Positions 1 to 8,100 of a stretch of DNA of 64,000 nt are shown in pieces (the first letter of the stretch is position 1; every line of letters starts with the position of its first letter). The translations under genes and the position numbers were made by a program. The stretch lies in the NCBI GenBank assembly GCA_031362155.1, contig JANLRZ010000181.1, positions 7,144-71,143 on the forward strand. The letters run 5' to 3'. The notes under the pieces were generated by a model. That model was not told the DNA's origin. It made no database searches and was given only the letters and a program-made list of their open reading frames with translations. Source of the DNA: JAENVU01 sp031362155 (GTDB lineage Bacteria; Actinomycetota; Acidimicrobiia; IMCC26256; JAENVU01).

Positions 1-28
1 CCGAGCGACTGGCGACGAACACCGCCGG

Positions 29-379
29 ATGAGCGCCCCCGCCGACGCCGTCGAGGCGCGGCTTCGCGATCTGGGTGAGTTCATCCGCGATCAGCGGCGC
101 AACGATCGACTGTCCCTGCGCAAACTGAGCGAGCTGGCCGGGATCTCGAACCCGTACCTGAGCCAGATCGAACGCGGGCTCCGTAAGCCGTCGGCCGAGA
201 TCCTCCAGGGCATCGCCAAGGGCCTGAAGATCTCGGCCGAGACGCTCTACGTCCGGGCCGGCATCCTCGACGAGACCCGTGGGTCCGATCTGGAAGCCGC
301 GATCGCGGCCGAACCGTCACTCACTGAACGTCAGAAACAGACGCTGATCGACGTGTACCGGTCCTTCCGCAAGGACTGA
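29..379 (+). CDS. XRE-family helix-turn-helix regulator (Rv0474-like)
   Basis: A 116-residue protein with one helix-turn-helix domain at about residues 15-70, including the segment SNPYLSQIERGLRKPS, followed by a short helical tail ending in ERQKQTLIDVYRSF. The recognition segment, the LYVRAGIL stretch and the tail closely resemble Rv0474 of Mycobacterium tuberculosis as I remember it, a small cytoplasmic DNA-binding regulator. It lies upstream of mshA, and mycobacteria keep Rv0474 and mshA (Rv0486) in the same neighbourhood. The start at ATG 29 gives the usual family length. Its target genes cannot be read from the sequence. Confidence 0.85.
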   Translation: MSAPADAVEARLRDLGEFIRDQRRNDRLSLRKLSELAGISNPYLSQIERGLRKPSAEILQGIAKGLKISAETLYVRAGILDETRGSDLEAAIAAEPSLTERQKQTLIDVYRSFRKD

Positions 380-487
380 CCGGGGGTCTCGGCTCCGGGT
401 GGCGGGCGGTGGGGCCGGCCGCTCAAGTGTGACCTCGGGCAGGCAGGAATGGGATTCGGGGCCCTGGCGTTAGGATCCCCAGACCCC

Positions 488-1720
488 ATGAACCTGCGCC
501 GTCTTGCCGTTCTGTCCGTTCACAGCTCCCCGCTCGCGCAACCTGGCGCGGGCGATGGCGGGGGCATGAGCGTCTACGTCCGCGCGCTGGCGGGGGCCCT
601 CGCCCGTGCGGGTGTCGAATGTGACGTGTTGGTCCGTCGCGAGCACGCCGATCTTCCCAATGAGGTCGAGGTCGAACCGGGTTTCCGAGTCGTCCACCTC
701 GATGTCGGTCCCCCGGAATCCGTGTCGAAACACGACATGATCGAGCTCGTCGAACCCATGGTGGCGGCCACCTTGGACCGGGTCGATCGAGGCATCACCT
801 ACGACGCGCTGCATGCCAACTATTGGGTGTCGGGTGCGGTCGGCCACCGGCTCAAGCATGAACTCGATCTCCCGCTCGTCGCCACGTTCCACACGCTGGC
901 GCGTGTGAAGGCCGACGCGGGTATCGACGACGATCCCGCGCTGCGAGCGCGGATCGAGCACGAGATCGTCAACTGTGCCGACTTGATGCTGGCCTCGACC
1001 GACGCCGAGCGGGTGCAGCTCGAAGAGCTGTACGGAGCGTCGCCGAACCGTATCGAGATCGTCCCGCCGGGGGTGGATCACGAGATCTTCCACCCGGTCG
1101 AGCCGCACCTGCGGGAGGCCGAACGCCGCGCCCTCGGTCTGGGGTCGGCACCGGCGCTGTTGTTCGCCGGCCGGATCCAGCCCCTGAAGGGCGCAGATCT
1201 CGCGGTCCAGGCCTTGGCCGAACTGCACGATCGGGAGGCCACCCTGTTGATCGTCGGCGGGCCGAGTGGGCCCGACGGCGAAGCCGAAATGGCCTGGCTG
1301 CACGAGTTGGTGGCGAAGCTGGGCCTGGCGGGCCGGGTGCGATTCGTTCCCCCGCAATCCCACGCCGAACTCGCTCGTTACTACCGCGCGGTCGACGTGT
1401 GTCTGGTGCCCAGCCACAGTGAGTCCTTCGGGCTCGTGGCCCTCGAAGCCGCCGCGTGTGGAACGCCCGTCGTCGCGGCCGCAGTCGGTGGCCTCGTCTC
1501 CTTGGTCGATGACGGCGTCACCGGTTACCTGGTCGACAGCCGGGACCCGGTCGACTTCGCCGATCCGATCGAGCGTCTGCTCGCCGATCCGGCGGGCGCG
1601 CACTCCATGCGGATCGCCGCGGAGGCCCGGTCGCGCCGGTACGGGTGGAGCATGACCGCGGCGCGGCTGCGGCGGCTCTACACCGACCTGCTCGCGCGCG
1701 AGCCCGTCTCGTGTCGCTGA
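488..1720 (+). CDS. mshA: MshA-like glycosyltransferase (family GT4), mycothiol biosynthesis
   Basis: A 410-residue GT4 glycosyltransferase. The N-terminus carries the MshA-type signature SVHSSPLAQPGAGDGGGMSV, and the C-terminal domain has the nucleotide-sugar motif SHSESFGLVALEAAACG. MshA joins N-acetylglucosamine to inositol 3-phosphate, the first step of mycothiol synthesis. I chose ATG 488 because homology begins there; an upstream ATG at 449 adds 13 unrelated residues. A TAGGAT box (471-476) lies 11 bases before the start. The next gene overlaps its end by 10 bases and is a YbjN protein, as beside mycobacterial mshA. Other GT4 activities cannot be excluded. Confidence 0.82.
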   Translation: MNLRRLAVLSVHSSPLAQPGAGDGGGMSVYVRALAGALARAGVECDVLVRREHADLPNEVEVEPGFRVVHLDVGPPESVSKHDMIELVEPMVAATLDRVDRGITYDALHANYWVSGAVGHRLKHELDLPLVATFHTLARVKADAGIDDDPALRARIEHEIVNCADLMLASTDAERVQLEELYGASPNRIEIVPPGVDHEIFHPVEPHLREAERRALGLGSAPALLFAGRIQPLKGADLAVQALAELHDREATLLIVGGPSGPDGEAEMAWLHELVAKLGLAGRVRFVPPQSHAELARYYRAVDVCLVPSHSESFGLVALEAAACGTPVVAAAVGGLVSLVDDGVTGYLVDSRDPVDFADPIERLLADPAGAHSMRIAAEARSRRYGWSMTAARLRRLYTDLLAREPVSCR

Positions 1721-2160
1721 GCCCCGATCCCGCTGCGGTCGCCGCCGTCCACGAACTCGTCGATCGGCACCTGTTCGGACCCGTAGCGGCCGAGCCGGCG
1801 ATCCAGCACGTCGAGTACGAGCCCGAGCTTCGCCGTTGGTACGTCCGGTTCGGGTGCGATGGCCGCGATGCCGCGACCATCTATTTCGACCTGCATCAGC
1901 GAACGTTGCGGTACGAGGTCTATTTCCTCCCGGCCCCCGAAGACGAGACAAGGCTGCCGGCTCTGCACGCGTTCCTGTTGCGCCGCAATCACGACCTGTA
2001 CGGAGCTCGCTTTTCGCTCGGCCCCGACGGTGACGTGTATCTGACGGGCCGGGTCGCCATCGAGCACCTCGACGAGGAGGAACTCGACCGCATCATCGGG
2101 GTCCTCTTCGAGCTGACCGAACGATACTTCCAAGCGATCGTGACGATCGCCTACCGATAG
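1711..2160 (+). CDS. YbjN-domain protein
   Basis: A 149-residue acidic alpha/beta protein of the YbjN / type III chaperone-like fold, with typical segments such as YFDLHQRTLRYEVYFLP and LLRRNHDLYGARFSLG. No catalytic residues are evident and the molecular role of the family is unknown. The GTG at 1711 lies inside the 3' end of mshA (10-base overlap), and homology starts just after it, so the two genes are probably translated together. The mshA-YbjN pairing is also found in mycobacteria (Rv0486-Rv0487), which suggests a shared function in redox or thiol physiology, but that is inference. Confidence 0.75.
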   Translation: MSLSPDPAAVAAVHELVDRHLFGPVAAEPAIQHVEYEPELRRWYVRFGCDGRDAATIYFDLHQRTLRYEVYFLPAPEDETRLPALHAFLLRRNHDLYGARFSLGPDGDVYLTGRVAIEHLDEEELDRIIGVLFELTERYFQAIVTIAYR

Positions 2161-2280
2161 TGGCCGTCGTCTAGGTCCTCAGAATCATTCTGTTTCGTTC
2201 AGTTACGATGACTTGCGTTGTCAATCGTTGAACTGTATCTTGACGTCCGTCGACCTCGACGGGGGCCGATTCTGAGAAGG

Positions 2281-2343
2281 CCCGAGGTGTGAACGGGTCG
2301 CTTCGTTCGGGGAAGTCCGAAGCGATCCGCCTAGCCCCTCGGG
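2281..2343 (+). terminator. Two-tier hairpin, candidate terminator or structured leader
   Basis: Positions 2295-2305 pair with 2318-2328 (11 bp, one G-U) around a 12-base loop, and an outer 7-bp stem pairs 2281-2287 with 2337-2343. The run TCTTTT follows directly. This could end transcription of mshA-YbjN, or be a structured RNA between that unit and proC. The T-run is short, so terminator function is not certain. Confidence 0.4.
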
Positions 2344-2407
2344 TCTTTTCGCGTCTGAATTCGGAGCCGACCGACGGTGGTCGCACGGTCGATCGCGACT
2401 CGGCCAA

Positions 2408-2413
2408 TAGGGT
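2408..2413 (+). promoter_or_regulatory. Leaderless-type -10 box of proC
   Basis: TAGGGT ends exactly six bases before the GTG of proC, and there is no Shine-Dalgarno sequence. This is the layout expected when transcription begins at the start codon itself. The same spacing recurs before other first genes in the window. Confidence 0.45.
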
Positions 2414-2419
2414 GGCGCC

Positions 2420-3232
2420 GTGGAACACATTGCGGTCCTGGGTGGTGGTCGAATGGGCACCGCCCTGGTGGCGGGCTTGTTGGAATCGGGACTCGACGCC
2501 GAGTCGCTCTCCGTCGCCGAGGCGGATCCGGCGCGCCGCCGAGCGTTGGAAGGCGAACTCGCGGGAGTCCGGGTGGGCCCGAGCGCGTCCTGGGTCGTTG
2601 GTGAGGCCGATGTGGTCGTGGTCGCGGTGAAACCCGCCGACGTCGCCGAGGTGCTCGAGGGGGCACTGGCCACGCTCGCGCCCGATGCCCTCGTGGTGTC
2701 GATCGCCGCGGGAGTGACCATCGCCGAACTCGAAGCCTCGGTGCCCGGTCGACCGGTCGTGCGGGCCATGCCGAATACGCCGGCGCTGGTGGGTGAGGGA
2801 GTCGCGGCGATTGCCGGAGGGACGCACGCGAGCGACCTCCACCTGGGAACCGCCGAACGACTCCTCGGCGCAGTCGGCACCGTGGTCACGGTGCCCGAGA
2901 AGCTGCTCGATGCCGTGACCGGGTTGTCGGGATCCGGGCCGGCTTACGTGTTCCTCCTCGCCGAAGCGATGATCGAAGCGGGAGTGCTCAACGGTCTGCC
3001 GCGTGACGTGGCGACCACCTTGGTCAACGGCACGATCCGCGGCGCCGGGGTGATGTTGACCGACGGTAGCGATTCGGCCGAGCAACTCCGGGCCGCGGTC
3101 ACCTCACCGGGAGGTACGACCGCCGCGGGTCTGCGCGCGTTGGAAGACCGATCGTTGCGCGCGGCAGTCCTCGACGCGGTGACGGCCGCCGCAGAACGCT
3201 CACGCGAGTTGGGCCGTCCCGCCGGATCCTGA
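2420..3232 (+). CDS. proC: Pyrroline-5-carboxylate reductase
   Basis: A 270-residue cytoplasmic enzyme that reduces 1-pyrroline-5-carboxylate to proline with NAD(P)H. The N-terminal Rossmann motif is VLGGGRMGTAL; the family signature is visible at RAMPNTPALVGEG, and the C-terminal oligomerisation domain includes GSGPAYVFLLAEAM and SPGGTTAAGL. Length is normal for ProC. The GTG start at 2420 has no ribosome binding site but a TAGGGT box sits six bases upstream, so I think the message is leaderless. Mycobacteria keep proC in the same chromosomal area as mshA and the hem genes. Confidence 0.95.
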   Translation: MEHIAVLGGGRMGTALVAGLLESGLDAESLSVAEADPARRRALEGELAGVRVGPSASWVVGEADVVVVAVKPADVAEVLEGALATLAPDALVVSIAAGVTIAELEASVPGRPVVRAMPNTPALVGEGVAAIAGGTHASDLHLGTAERLLGAVGTVVTVPEKLLDAVTGLSGSGPAYVFLLAEAMIEAGVLNGLPRDVATTLVNGTIRGAGVMLTDGSDSAEQLRAAVTSPGGTTAAGLRALEDRSLRAAVLDAVTAAAERSRELGRPAGS

Positions 3233-3288
3233 GCGAGACCGCGCATCGGCTCGTCGATTCGGTCGATCAGCCAGTACCGTCAGCGGGC

Positions 3289-4110
3289 GTGAGTGCCCCC
3301 GACCATGTCTCGTTCCTGTCCGACTACGGATACGCAGACGAGTTCGTCGGAGTGTGCAAGGCCGTGCTCGTCGGCGTGGCGCCCGACCTGAAGATTCTCG
3401 ACATCACCCACGACATTCCGGCCCACAACATTCGCGCCGGTGCGCTCACGCTGGTGCGATCGGTGCAGTACCTGCCCGATGGCATCGTGCTCGCAGTCGT
3501 GGACCCGGGGGTCGGCACCGATCGGCGGGCGTTGGCGGTCGAGACCGAATCGATGATCTTCATCGGCCCCGACAACGGTCTGCTCGCACCCGCAGTCGCG
3601 ATGCTCGGCGGTGCTTCGCGAGTGGTGTCGCTCACCAACGACGAGTACCAGATCGACTCGCCGGGGCCGACGTTCGCCGGTCGCGATGTGTTCGCACCGG
3701 CCGCCGGTTTCCTCGCCCGGGGCGTCGCGTTCGAGGATCTCGGCGAGGCAATCGACGTAAACAGCCTCACGCCCGCCCTGGTCCCGTTGCCCAATATCGA
3801 GGACGGCACGATCGTCGGAGAAGTGTGGTGGGTCGATCGGTACGGCAACGCTCAACTCAACATCGATCCCGACGAACTCCGCTCGCTCGGCATCGCGCCC
3901 GAGGCGACAGTGGAAGTGCGGTTCGGGACGAGCGCTCGCCAAGCTCGGTGGGTGTCGACGTACGCCGACGCGAAACCGTCGGAACTGGCGCTGGTCGTCG
4001 ACTCCTACGGATTGGTTTCGCTGGCGCTCGATCGCGCGTCGGCGGCCGAGAGTTGCGGCATCGGCGCGGGCTCGGCGGTCACGATCATTCCGGACGGAGG
4101 ACGAGCATGA
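3289..4110 (+). CDS. SAM hydroxide adenosyltransferase (DUF62 family)
   Basis: A 273-residue protein of the DUF62 / SAM hydrolase family, which splits S-adenosylmethionine with water into adenosine and methionine. Motifs seen: FLSDYG (residues 10-14), DPGVGTDRRA (from 72) and IGPDNGLL (from 92). The stretch normally read as FHGRD is FAGRD here: residue 130 is Ala where, as I recall, the family has the His of its Asp-Arg-His catalytic set. Activity may therefore be altered. GTG 3289 is preceded at eight bases by a TACCGT box. Its last codons overlap a 30-residue membrane peptide gene through ATGA. Confidence 0.85.
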   Translation: MSAPDHVSFLSDYGYADEFVGVCKAVLVGVAPDLKILDITHDIPAHNIRAGALTLVRSVQYLPDGIVLAVVDPGVGTDRRALAVETESMIFIGPDNGLLAPAVAMLGGASRVVSLTNDEYQIDSPGPTFAGRDVFAPAAGFLARGVAFEDLGEAIDVNSLTPALVPLPNIEDGTIVGEVWWVDRYGNAQLNIDPDELRSLGIAPEATVEVRFGTSARQARWVSTYADAKPSELALVVDSYGLVSLALDRASAAESCGIGAGSAVTIIPDGGRA

Positions 4111-4199
4111 GACGCGGGACGACGATCGCCATTGTGGGGTTGCTGCTCTTGATCCTGACCGCGAGCTTCCTGCAGTTCGTCGTCCACCTGAACCCATAG
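4107..4199 (+). CDS. 30-residue single-helix membrane peptide
   Basis: The ATG lies in the ATGA overlap with the stop of the SAM hydroxide adenosyltransferase, so the two are probably translationally coupled. The peptide is MRRGTTIAI followed by a helix rich in Leu, Ile, Val and Phe, ending HLNP: a positively charged N-terminus plus one membrane span. I recognise no family. It could be a small membrane partner or anchor. It could also be a chance ORF, but overlap and hydrophobicity together favour a real product. Confidence 0.5.
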   Translation: MRRGTTIAIVGLLLLILTASFLQFVVHLNP

Positions 4200-4227
4200 G
4201 CCCAACCGGTGAGCACACCGTTTGCGC

Positions 4228-4890
4228 CTACGAGACGCGGTAGAGGCCCTGGAGATAGATCGAGCCGTACGTGGAGGGCGGCTGGTCCCAGCCGGGCTTG
4301 AGGTACAGGCCGGGGGGATAGCCCTCGAGCGGGTTCGGCGGAGGAGGTGCCGGAGCGGCGGCCGGCGCCGGTGGCGCCGACCGCTGCCCCGACGACGGGG
4401 TTACGGCCGCAGGTGCGGACGTGCTTGGGGCGGGCTGGGAGGCTGATTCCATGAATACCTCGGAGACGTACAACGTCCCGTTGGCATTCACAACGCCCAC
4501 ACCCACATACCGGAACCCCGGATCGGTGAGATTTCTGTAGTGCTCTGATGATGCGACGAGCGCGTTGTGGATCGAGTCCACGCTGGGTCCGCGCCCGACG
4601 TTCTCGCCGAGTCGCGTCCATTCAGAGGGCGCGCCATCGGAGAGATTCGAGTGGCTGATGGCATTGACCGCCGCCATGTGTTCGGCCCAACCGCGGGCCT
4701 TGGCGACGAGGGTGCCGTTGACAATGAGTGCCGGGAGCCCGCGTGAGGCTCGCAGCGCGTTGGTGCGGGCGACGAAATCCGCCTCCGCCCCTGAATCAGC
4801 AGTTGCCCCTGCCGGTGCGGCAGTAACCAACCATGAACCCAGGACCGTCATCACGACGGCAACTCCGGTGACCGCCTTTCGGAATCGCAT
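4228..4890 (-). CDS. Secreted CAP/SCP-domain protein
   Basis: A 220-residue exported protein: signal peptide at residues 1-31 ending near APAGATA, CAP domain at about 35-150, then a Pro/Ala/Ser-rich linker and a C-terminal segment. The CAP cleft residues appear as His80 (SHSNL), Glu96 (GENVG) and His117 (SEHYRN), with VSEVFMES in the last strand. The family binds lipids or acts extracellularly; the substrate is unknown. A GGGAGG site lies five bases before the ATG, so this gene is leadered. It is divergent from the acyl-CoA ligase gene and convergent with the small membrane peptide. Confidence 0.85.
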   Translation of the reverse strand: MRFRKAVTGVAVVMTVLGSWLVTAAPAGATADSGAEADFVARTNALRASRGLPALIVNGTLVAKARGWAEHMAAVNAISHSNLSDGAPSEWTRLGENVGRGPSVDSIHNALVASSEHYRNLTDPGFRYVGVGVVNANGTLYVSEVFMESASQPAPSTSAPAAVTPSSGQRSAPPAPAAAPAPPPPNPLEGYPPGLYLKPGWDQPPSTYGSIYLQGLYRVS

Positions 4891-5045
4891 CGGTGCCTCC
4901 CATTTCGCCCCGTTGTGCTCCTCGTGCCATTGGTGGAACGCTCAATGCATCGGCGTTCCAGGCCAGCGGCTTGAGCAGAAGTCGCGGATTTCCGAGAACT
5001 GCTGGTTGGGCACGTATGTGCGGCGACCTGTCACAATCCAGGCCT

Positions 5046-6506
5046 GTGAATCTCGTGTCGGTCCTGCTCCGCCACGCCGAGCCGCGTCCCAACGCCCCGG
5101 CGATCGTCGACGGCGACGTCACGCTGTCGTTTTCCGAGTTGGAAGCATTGGCCGCCCACACCGCGGCGAGCTTGGAGCGCCTCGGGGTCAAGCCCGGTGA
5201 TCGGGTCGCGATCGCGGCGTGGAACGACCTGAGCTTCGTCGGGGCATATCTGGGCACGTTGTGGTGTGGTGGAGTCGCGGTGCCGCTCAATCCGTCGACA
5301 CCGGCCGCTGCCCATCGCACCGAGATCGCCCGAGTGGGCGCGGCCGTCGTGGTGTGTGGGCGGGGGGTCGATCACCTGCTGGAGCTTCCTGGCGCGGTGG
5401 CGAGTAGCGACCTGCCGCCGGGTCCACCGATGGGGGCCGAGGTCGAGCGGGACGACTCCGAGCTGGCGGTGCTGCTCTTCACGTCCGGCACTGCCGGTGC
5501 GCCGCGAGCCGCGATGCTCACCCACGGCAACCTCGCCGCCAACATCGGGCAGGTGCAGTCCCATCCGGGTCTCCAGGTCGGTCCGGAAGACGTCGGCCTG
5601 GCCACGCTGCCCTTCTCCCACGTGTTCGGCCTCAACGTCGCACTCGGTGTGGCGTTGGCCGGTGGGATTCGGTCGGTCCTCCTGCCCCAGTTCGACCCTC
5701 TCGAAGCGGTCGCGTTGGTCCGACGCGAGGCCGTGACCATCTTCGCCGGGGTCCCGGCGATGTTCACGGCGATCTTGGAACTCAGCGACGCCGAGGCTCC
5801 GGCCACCGCATTCGCTTCGGTGCGACTCGCGGTCTCGGGCGCCGCGGAGCTGCCCGACAAGGTCGCCGTGAGTTTCCGCGAACGCTTCGGCACGACGATC
5901 TACGAGGGATACGGCCTCACCGAGGCCGCACCGATCGTTGCGACCACCGCCGTCGATCGCGCACCGCACGTCGGCTCGATCGGCCCGCCGCTGCCCGGCG
6001 TCGATGTTCGGCTGGTCGACACCGACGGTTCCGACGTTGCGGTCGGTGACCCCGGTGAGATCTGGGTGCGCGGTCCCAACGTCTTCACGGGTTACTGGGA
6101 CGACCCCGAGGCGACGAGCCGGGTGCTCCAAGACGGATGGTTACGAACCGGCGACGTGGCGGTGGCCGGCGACCATGGTTTCTTGAGCCTGGTGGACCGG
6201 ATGAAGGACCTCATCATCGTGTCCGGCTTCAACGTCTACCCGGCCGAGGTCGAAGACGTGCTCCTCGAACACCCCGACGTCGCCGACGCCGCGGTCATCG
6301 GCGTACCGAACGAACGCACGGGCGAAGCCATCGCGGCGTTCGTCGTCGCGGTTCCGGGCCGGACGCCGACGCTGCCGGTCCTCCGCGACCACGTGGCGGC
6401 GCGACTCGCCCGCTACAAGGTGCCGGCGTCGGTGCAGATCGTCGACGAACTTCCGCGGAATCAGGCGGGCAAGTTGCTGCGGCGTCGGCTCGAACTCCCC
6501 GCCTGA
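5046..6506 (+). CDS. Acyl-CoA ligase (AMP-forming, FadD-like)
   Basis: A 486-residue class I adenylate-forming enzyme. The P-loop-like A3 motif reads LFTSGTAGAPRAAMLTHGNL, the A5 motif YEGYGLTEAAP, the A8 region GWLRTGDVAV, and the catalytic lysine lies in RNQAGKLLRR near the end. It probably activates a fatty or aromatic acid with ATP and CoA; the substrate cannot be told. I start at GTG 5046 because homology begins there; a longer frame from 4893 adds 51 non-homologous residues across the divergent promoter region. A CACAAT box lies eight bases before the start. Its 3' end overlaps the convergent neighbour by 46 bases. Confidence 0.85.
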   Translation: MNLVSVLLRHAEPRPNAPAIVDGDVTLSFSELEALAAHTAASLERLGVKPGDRVAIAAWNDLSFVGAYLGTLWCGGVAVPLNPSTPAAAHRTEIARVGAAVVVCGRGVDHLLELPGAVASSDLPPGPPMGAEVERDDSELAVLLFTSGTAGAPRAAMLTHGNLAANIGQVQSHPGLQVGPEDVGLATLPFSHVFGLNVALGVALAGGIRSVLLPQFDPLEAVALVRREAVTIFAGVPAMFTAILELSDAEAPATAFASVRLAVSGAAELPDKVAVSFRERFGTTIYEGYGLTEAAPIVATTAVDRAPHVGSIGPPLPGVDVRLVDTDGSDVAVGDPGEIWVRGPNVFTGYWDDPEATSRVLQDGWLRTGDVAVAGDHGFLSLVDRMKDLIIVSGFNVYPAEVEDVLLEHPDVADAAVIGVPNERTGEAIAAFVVAVPGRTPTLPVLRDHVAARLARYKVPASVQIVDELPRNQAGKLLRRRLELPA

Positions 6507-7228
6507 GCTGCGCCGTCGGCGCGGTCCCCGTCGGTTGGTTCGACCGCGGCCGGAGTCGCGCGTGCAGTCGCGGCAACGAGGAACCCCGAGTAGATCACGC
6601 TGATGCCGAGCGCGAGTGAAACCACGAACGCTTGGTCCTTACCTGCGATGCCCTGGATCAGCCCGCCGCTCGACAGGACGAGCGTGCCCAACGCGATCAG
6701 CACGTTGGCGAGTGCGCGCCGCGCGTGTCCGGGAGTGCCGCGATCCTGCGCGAAGCGCCAGGCCGAGACCAGCGCGCCCACGATGATGACGGTGGCCCCG
6801 ACCCCGCTCGCGACCGCCGCGAGCACCCGAGGGAACACCCCGAACACGTCCTTGCCGACCGGGATCGCCGTGCCCTGGACCGGTTCCATCGGAGCGCTGA
6901 GGAGGACGCCGGTCGCCAGGGCGCTCGCGAACACGAGGACCCGCTCGACGCGCTGGCCGACGTGCAACGGAGCCAGCAGGTAGACGGTGCCGAGTGCCAG
7001 CCACGGCACCGACAAGATGGCGCCGAGCAGGTAGAAGACTCGGAAGGTGCCGTTGTCCCAACCGGTCGACACCCCCGTCGCCAACGCGGCCGAGGCCAAC
7101 GTGAACAGTGCCAGGGCAATCGTCCAGGCCCGGTCCTGGGGGCGGCGAAAGGTCGTGGCCCGCGCCAGCGTCGCCTGGACGAACAGCGTGGCGACCGCGG
7201 TGGCGAGAAAGGCGAGGCCAATGACCAT
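6461..7228 (-). CDS. Seven-helix membrane protein of unknown function
   Basis: About 255 residues with seven predicted membrane helices (for example MVIGLAFLATAVATLFVQ, FYLLGAILSVPWLALGTVYL and VSLALGISVIYSGFLVA) and a charged Ser/Arg-rich tail. I recognise no family or cofactor ligands. ATG 7228 starts just before the first helix; the frame stays open upstream to 7396, but that part is not membrane-like and covers the rex promoter region. The gene is divergent from rex and overlaps the acyl-CoA ligase tail-to-tail by 46 bases. Confidence 0.6.
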   Translation of the reverse strand: MVIGLAFLATAVATLFVQATLARATTFRRPQDRAWTIALALFTLASAALATGVSTGWDNGTFRVFYLLGAILSVPWLALGTVYLLAPLHVGQRVERVLVFASALATGVLLSAPMEPVQGTAIPVGKDVFGVFPRVLAAVASGVGATVIIVGALVSAWRFAQDRGTPGHARRALANVLIALGTLVLSSGGLIQGIAGKDQAFVVSLALGISVIYSGFLVAATARATPAAVEPTDGDRADGAAQAGSSSRRRSNLPA

Positions 7229-7347
7229 GGGGCGCCGAGCGTACGCGTCGACCCGGCCCGTGCTGGGTTCGAGTTCGACCCGGCCGGTGGACGACCGTGC
7301 GTGAGGTGAGATTTCACCGTCCGTGGCCGCCACGGTGGCCGTCCCGC

Positions 7348-7378
7348 TTGTGAAGAACTGCACGATCCGAGGTACCTT
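7348..7378 (+). promoter_or_regulatory. Candidate rex promoter with Rex operator
   Basis: TTGTGA (7348-7353) and TACCTT (7373-7378) form -35 and -10 boxes with a 19-base spacer. Overlapping the -35 is TGTGAAGAACTGCACG (7349-7364), which matches one half of the actinobacterial Rex operator TGTGAACGNNTTCACA fully and the other at four of six bases. Autoregulation of rex-hem operons by Rex is known in Streptomyces; its operation here is inference. Confidence 0.35.
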
Positions 7379-7428
7379 GGACCCGGCTTCGTCCATTCGG
7401 ACGTACGACTTCTGAGGTAGGTACCGGT

Positions 7429-8100
7429 TTGACCCCGAGCGCTGGAGGATCCGTCGGAGGTCGCAAGATCCCGGGGGCAGCGGTCGCCCGCTTGCCGTTG
7501 TACTACCGCGCGTTGCTCGAGGCGACCGAAGAAGCGGTCGAAACGGTGTCGTCGGATCGCCTCGCGGAGATGGCCGGCGTCAACGCGGCACAAGTGCGCA
7601 AGGACCTCTCGTACTTGGGGTCGTACGGAACTCGGGGCGTGGGGTACGAGGTGCCCTTCCTCCTCGACCGAATCTCGCGGGAGCTCGGTCTGACCCACGA
7701 TTGGCCGGTCGCCATCGTCGGCCTCGGCAACCTGGGCAACGCGCTGGCCAACTATGGCGGGCTCAGTGCGCGCGGATTTCGGGTGCTCGCGCTCGTCGAC
7801 TCCGACCCGGCCAAGGTCGGCCGCCAGGTGGGCGATCTGCTCGTTGAGTCCCTCGACGAACTCGACGACATCGTGCGGTCTCGCGGCATCACGATCGGGA
7901 TCGTGGCCACTCCGGCGGCGGCGGCCCAGTCGGTGGCCGACCGGTTGGTCGAGGCCGGCGTCCAGTCGATCCTCAACTTCGCGCCGGTGATCATCTCGGT
8001 CCCGGAGGGCATCTCCGTGCGCAAGGTCGACCTCGCGACGGAACTGCAGATCCTGTCCTTCTACCAATCGCACCGCCGGATCAAGGATCGCGCGTCGTGA
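7429..8100 (+). CDS. rex: Redox-sensing transcriptional repressor Rex
   Basis: A 223-residue NADH/NAD+ sensor that represses respiratory and fermentative genes when NADH is low and leaves DNA when NADH is high. The N-terminal winged helix includes VNAAQVRKDLSYLGSYGTRG; the Rossmann motif GLGNLG is at residues 98-103; the C-terminal helix LSFYQSHRR is typical of the domain-swapped dimer. The start is TTG 7429, chosen because GAGGTAGG lies just upstream and the family length fits. The next gene begins inside its stop codon (GTGA). It leads a tetrapyrrole operon, as in Streptomyces. Confidence 0.95.
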   Translation: MTPSAGGSVGGRKIPGAAVARLPLYYRALLEATEEAVETVSSDRLAEMAGVNAAQVRKDLSYLGSYGTRGVGYEVPFLLDRISRELGLTHDWPVAIVGLGNLGNALANYGGLSARGFRVLALVDSDPAKVGRQVGDLLVESLDELDDIVRSRGITIGIVATPAAAAQSVADRLVEAGVQSILNFAPVIISVPEGISVRKVDLATELQILSFYQSHRRIKDRAS

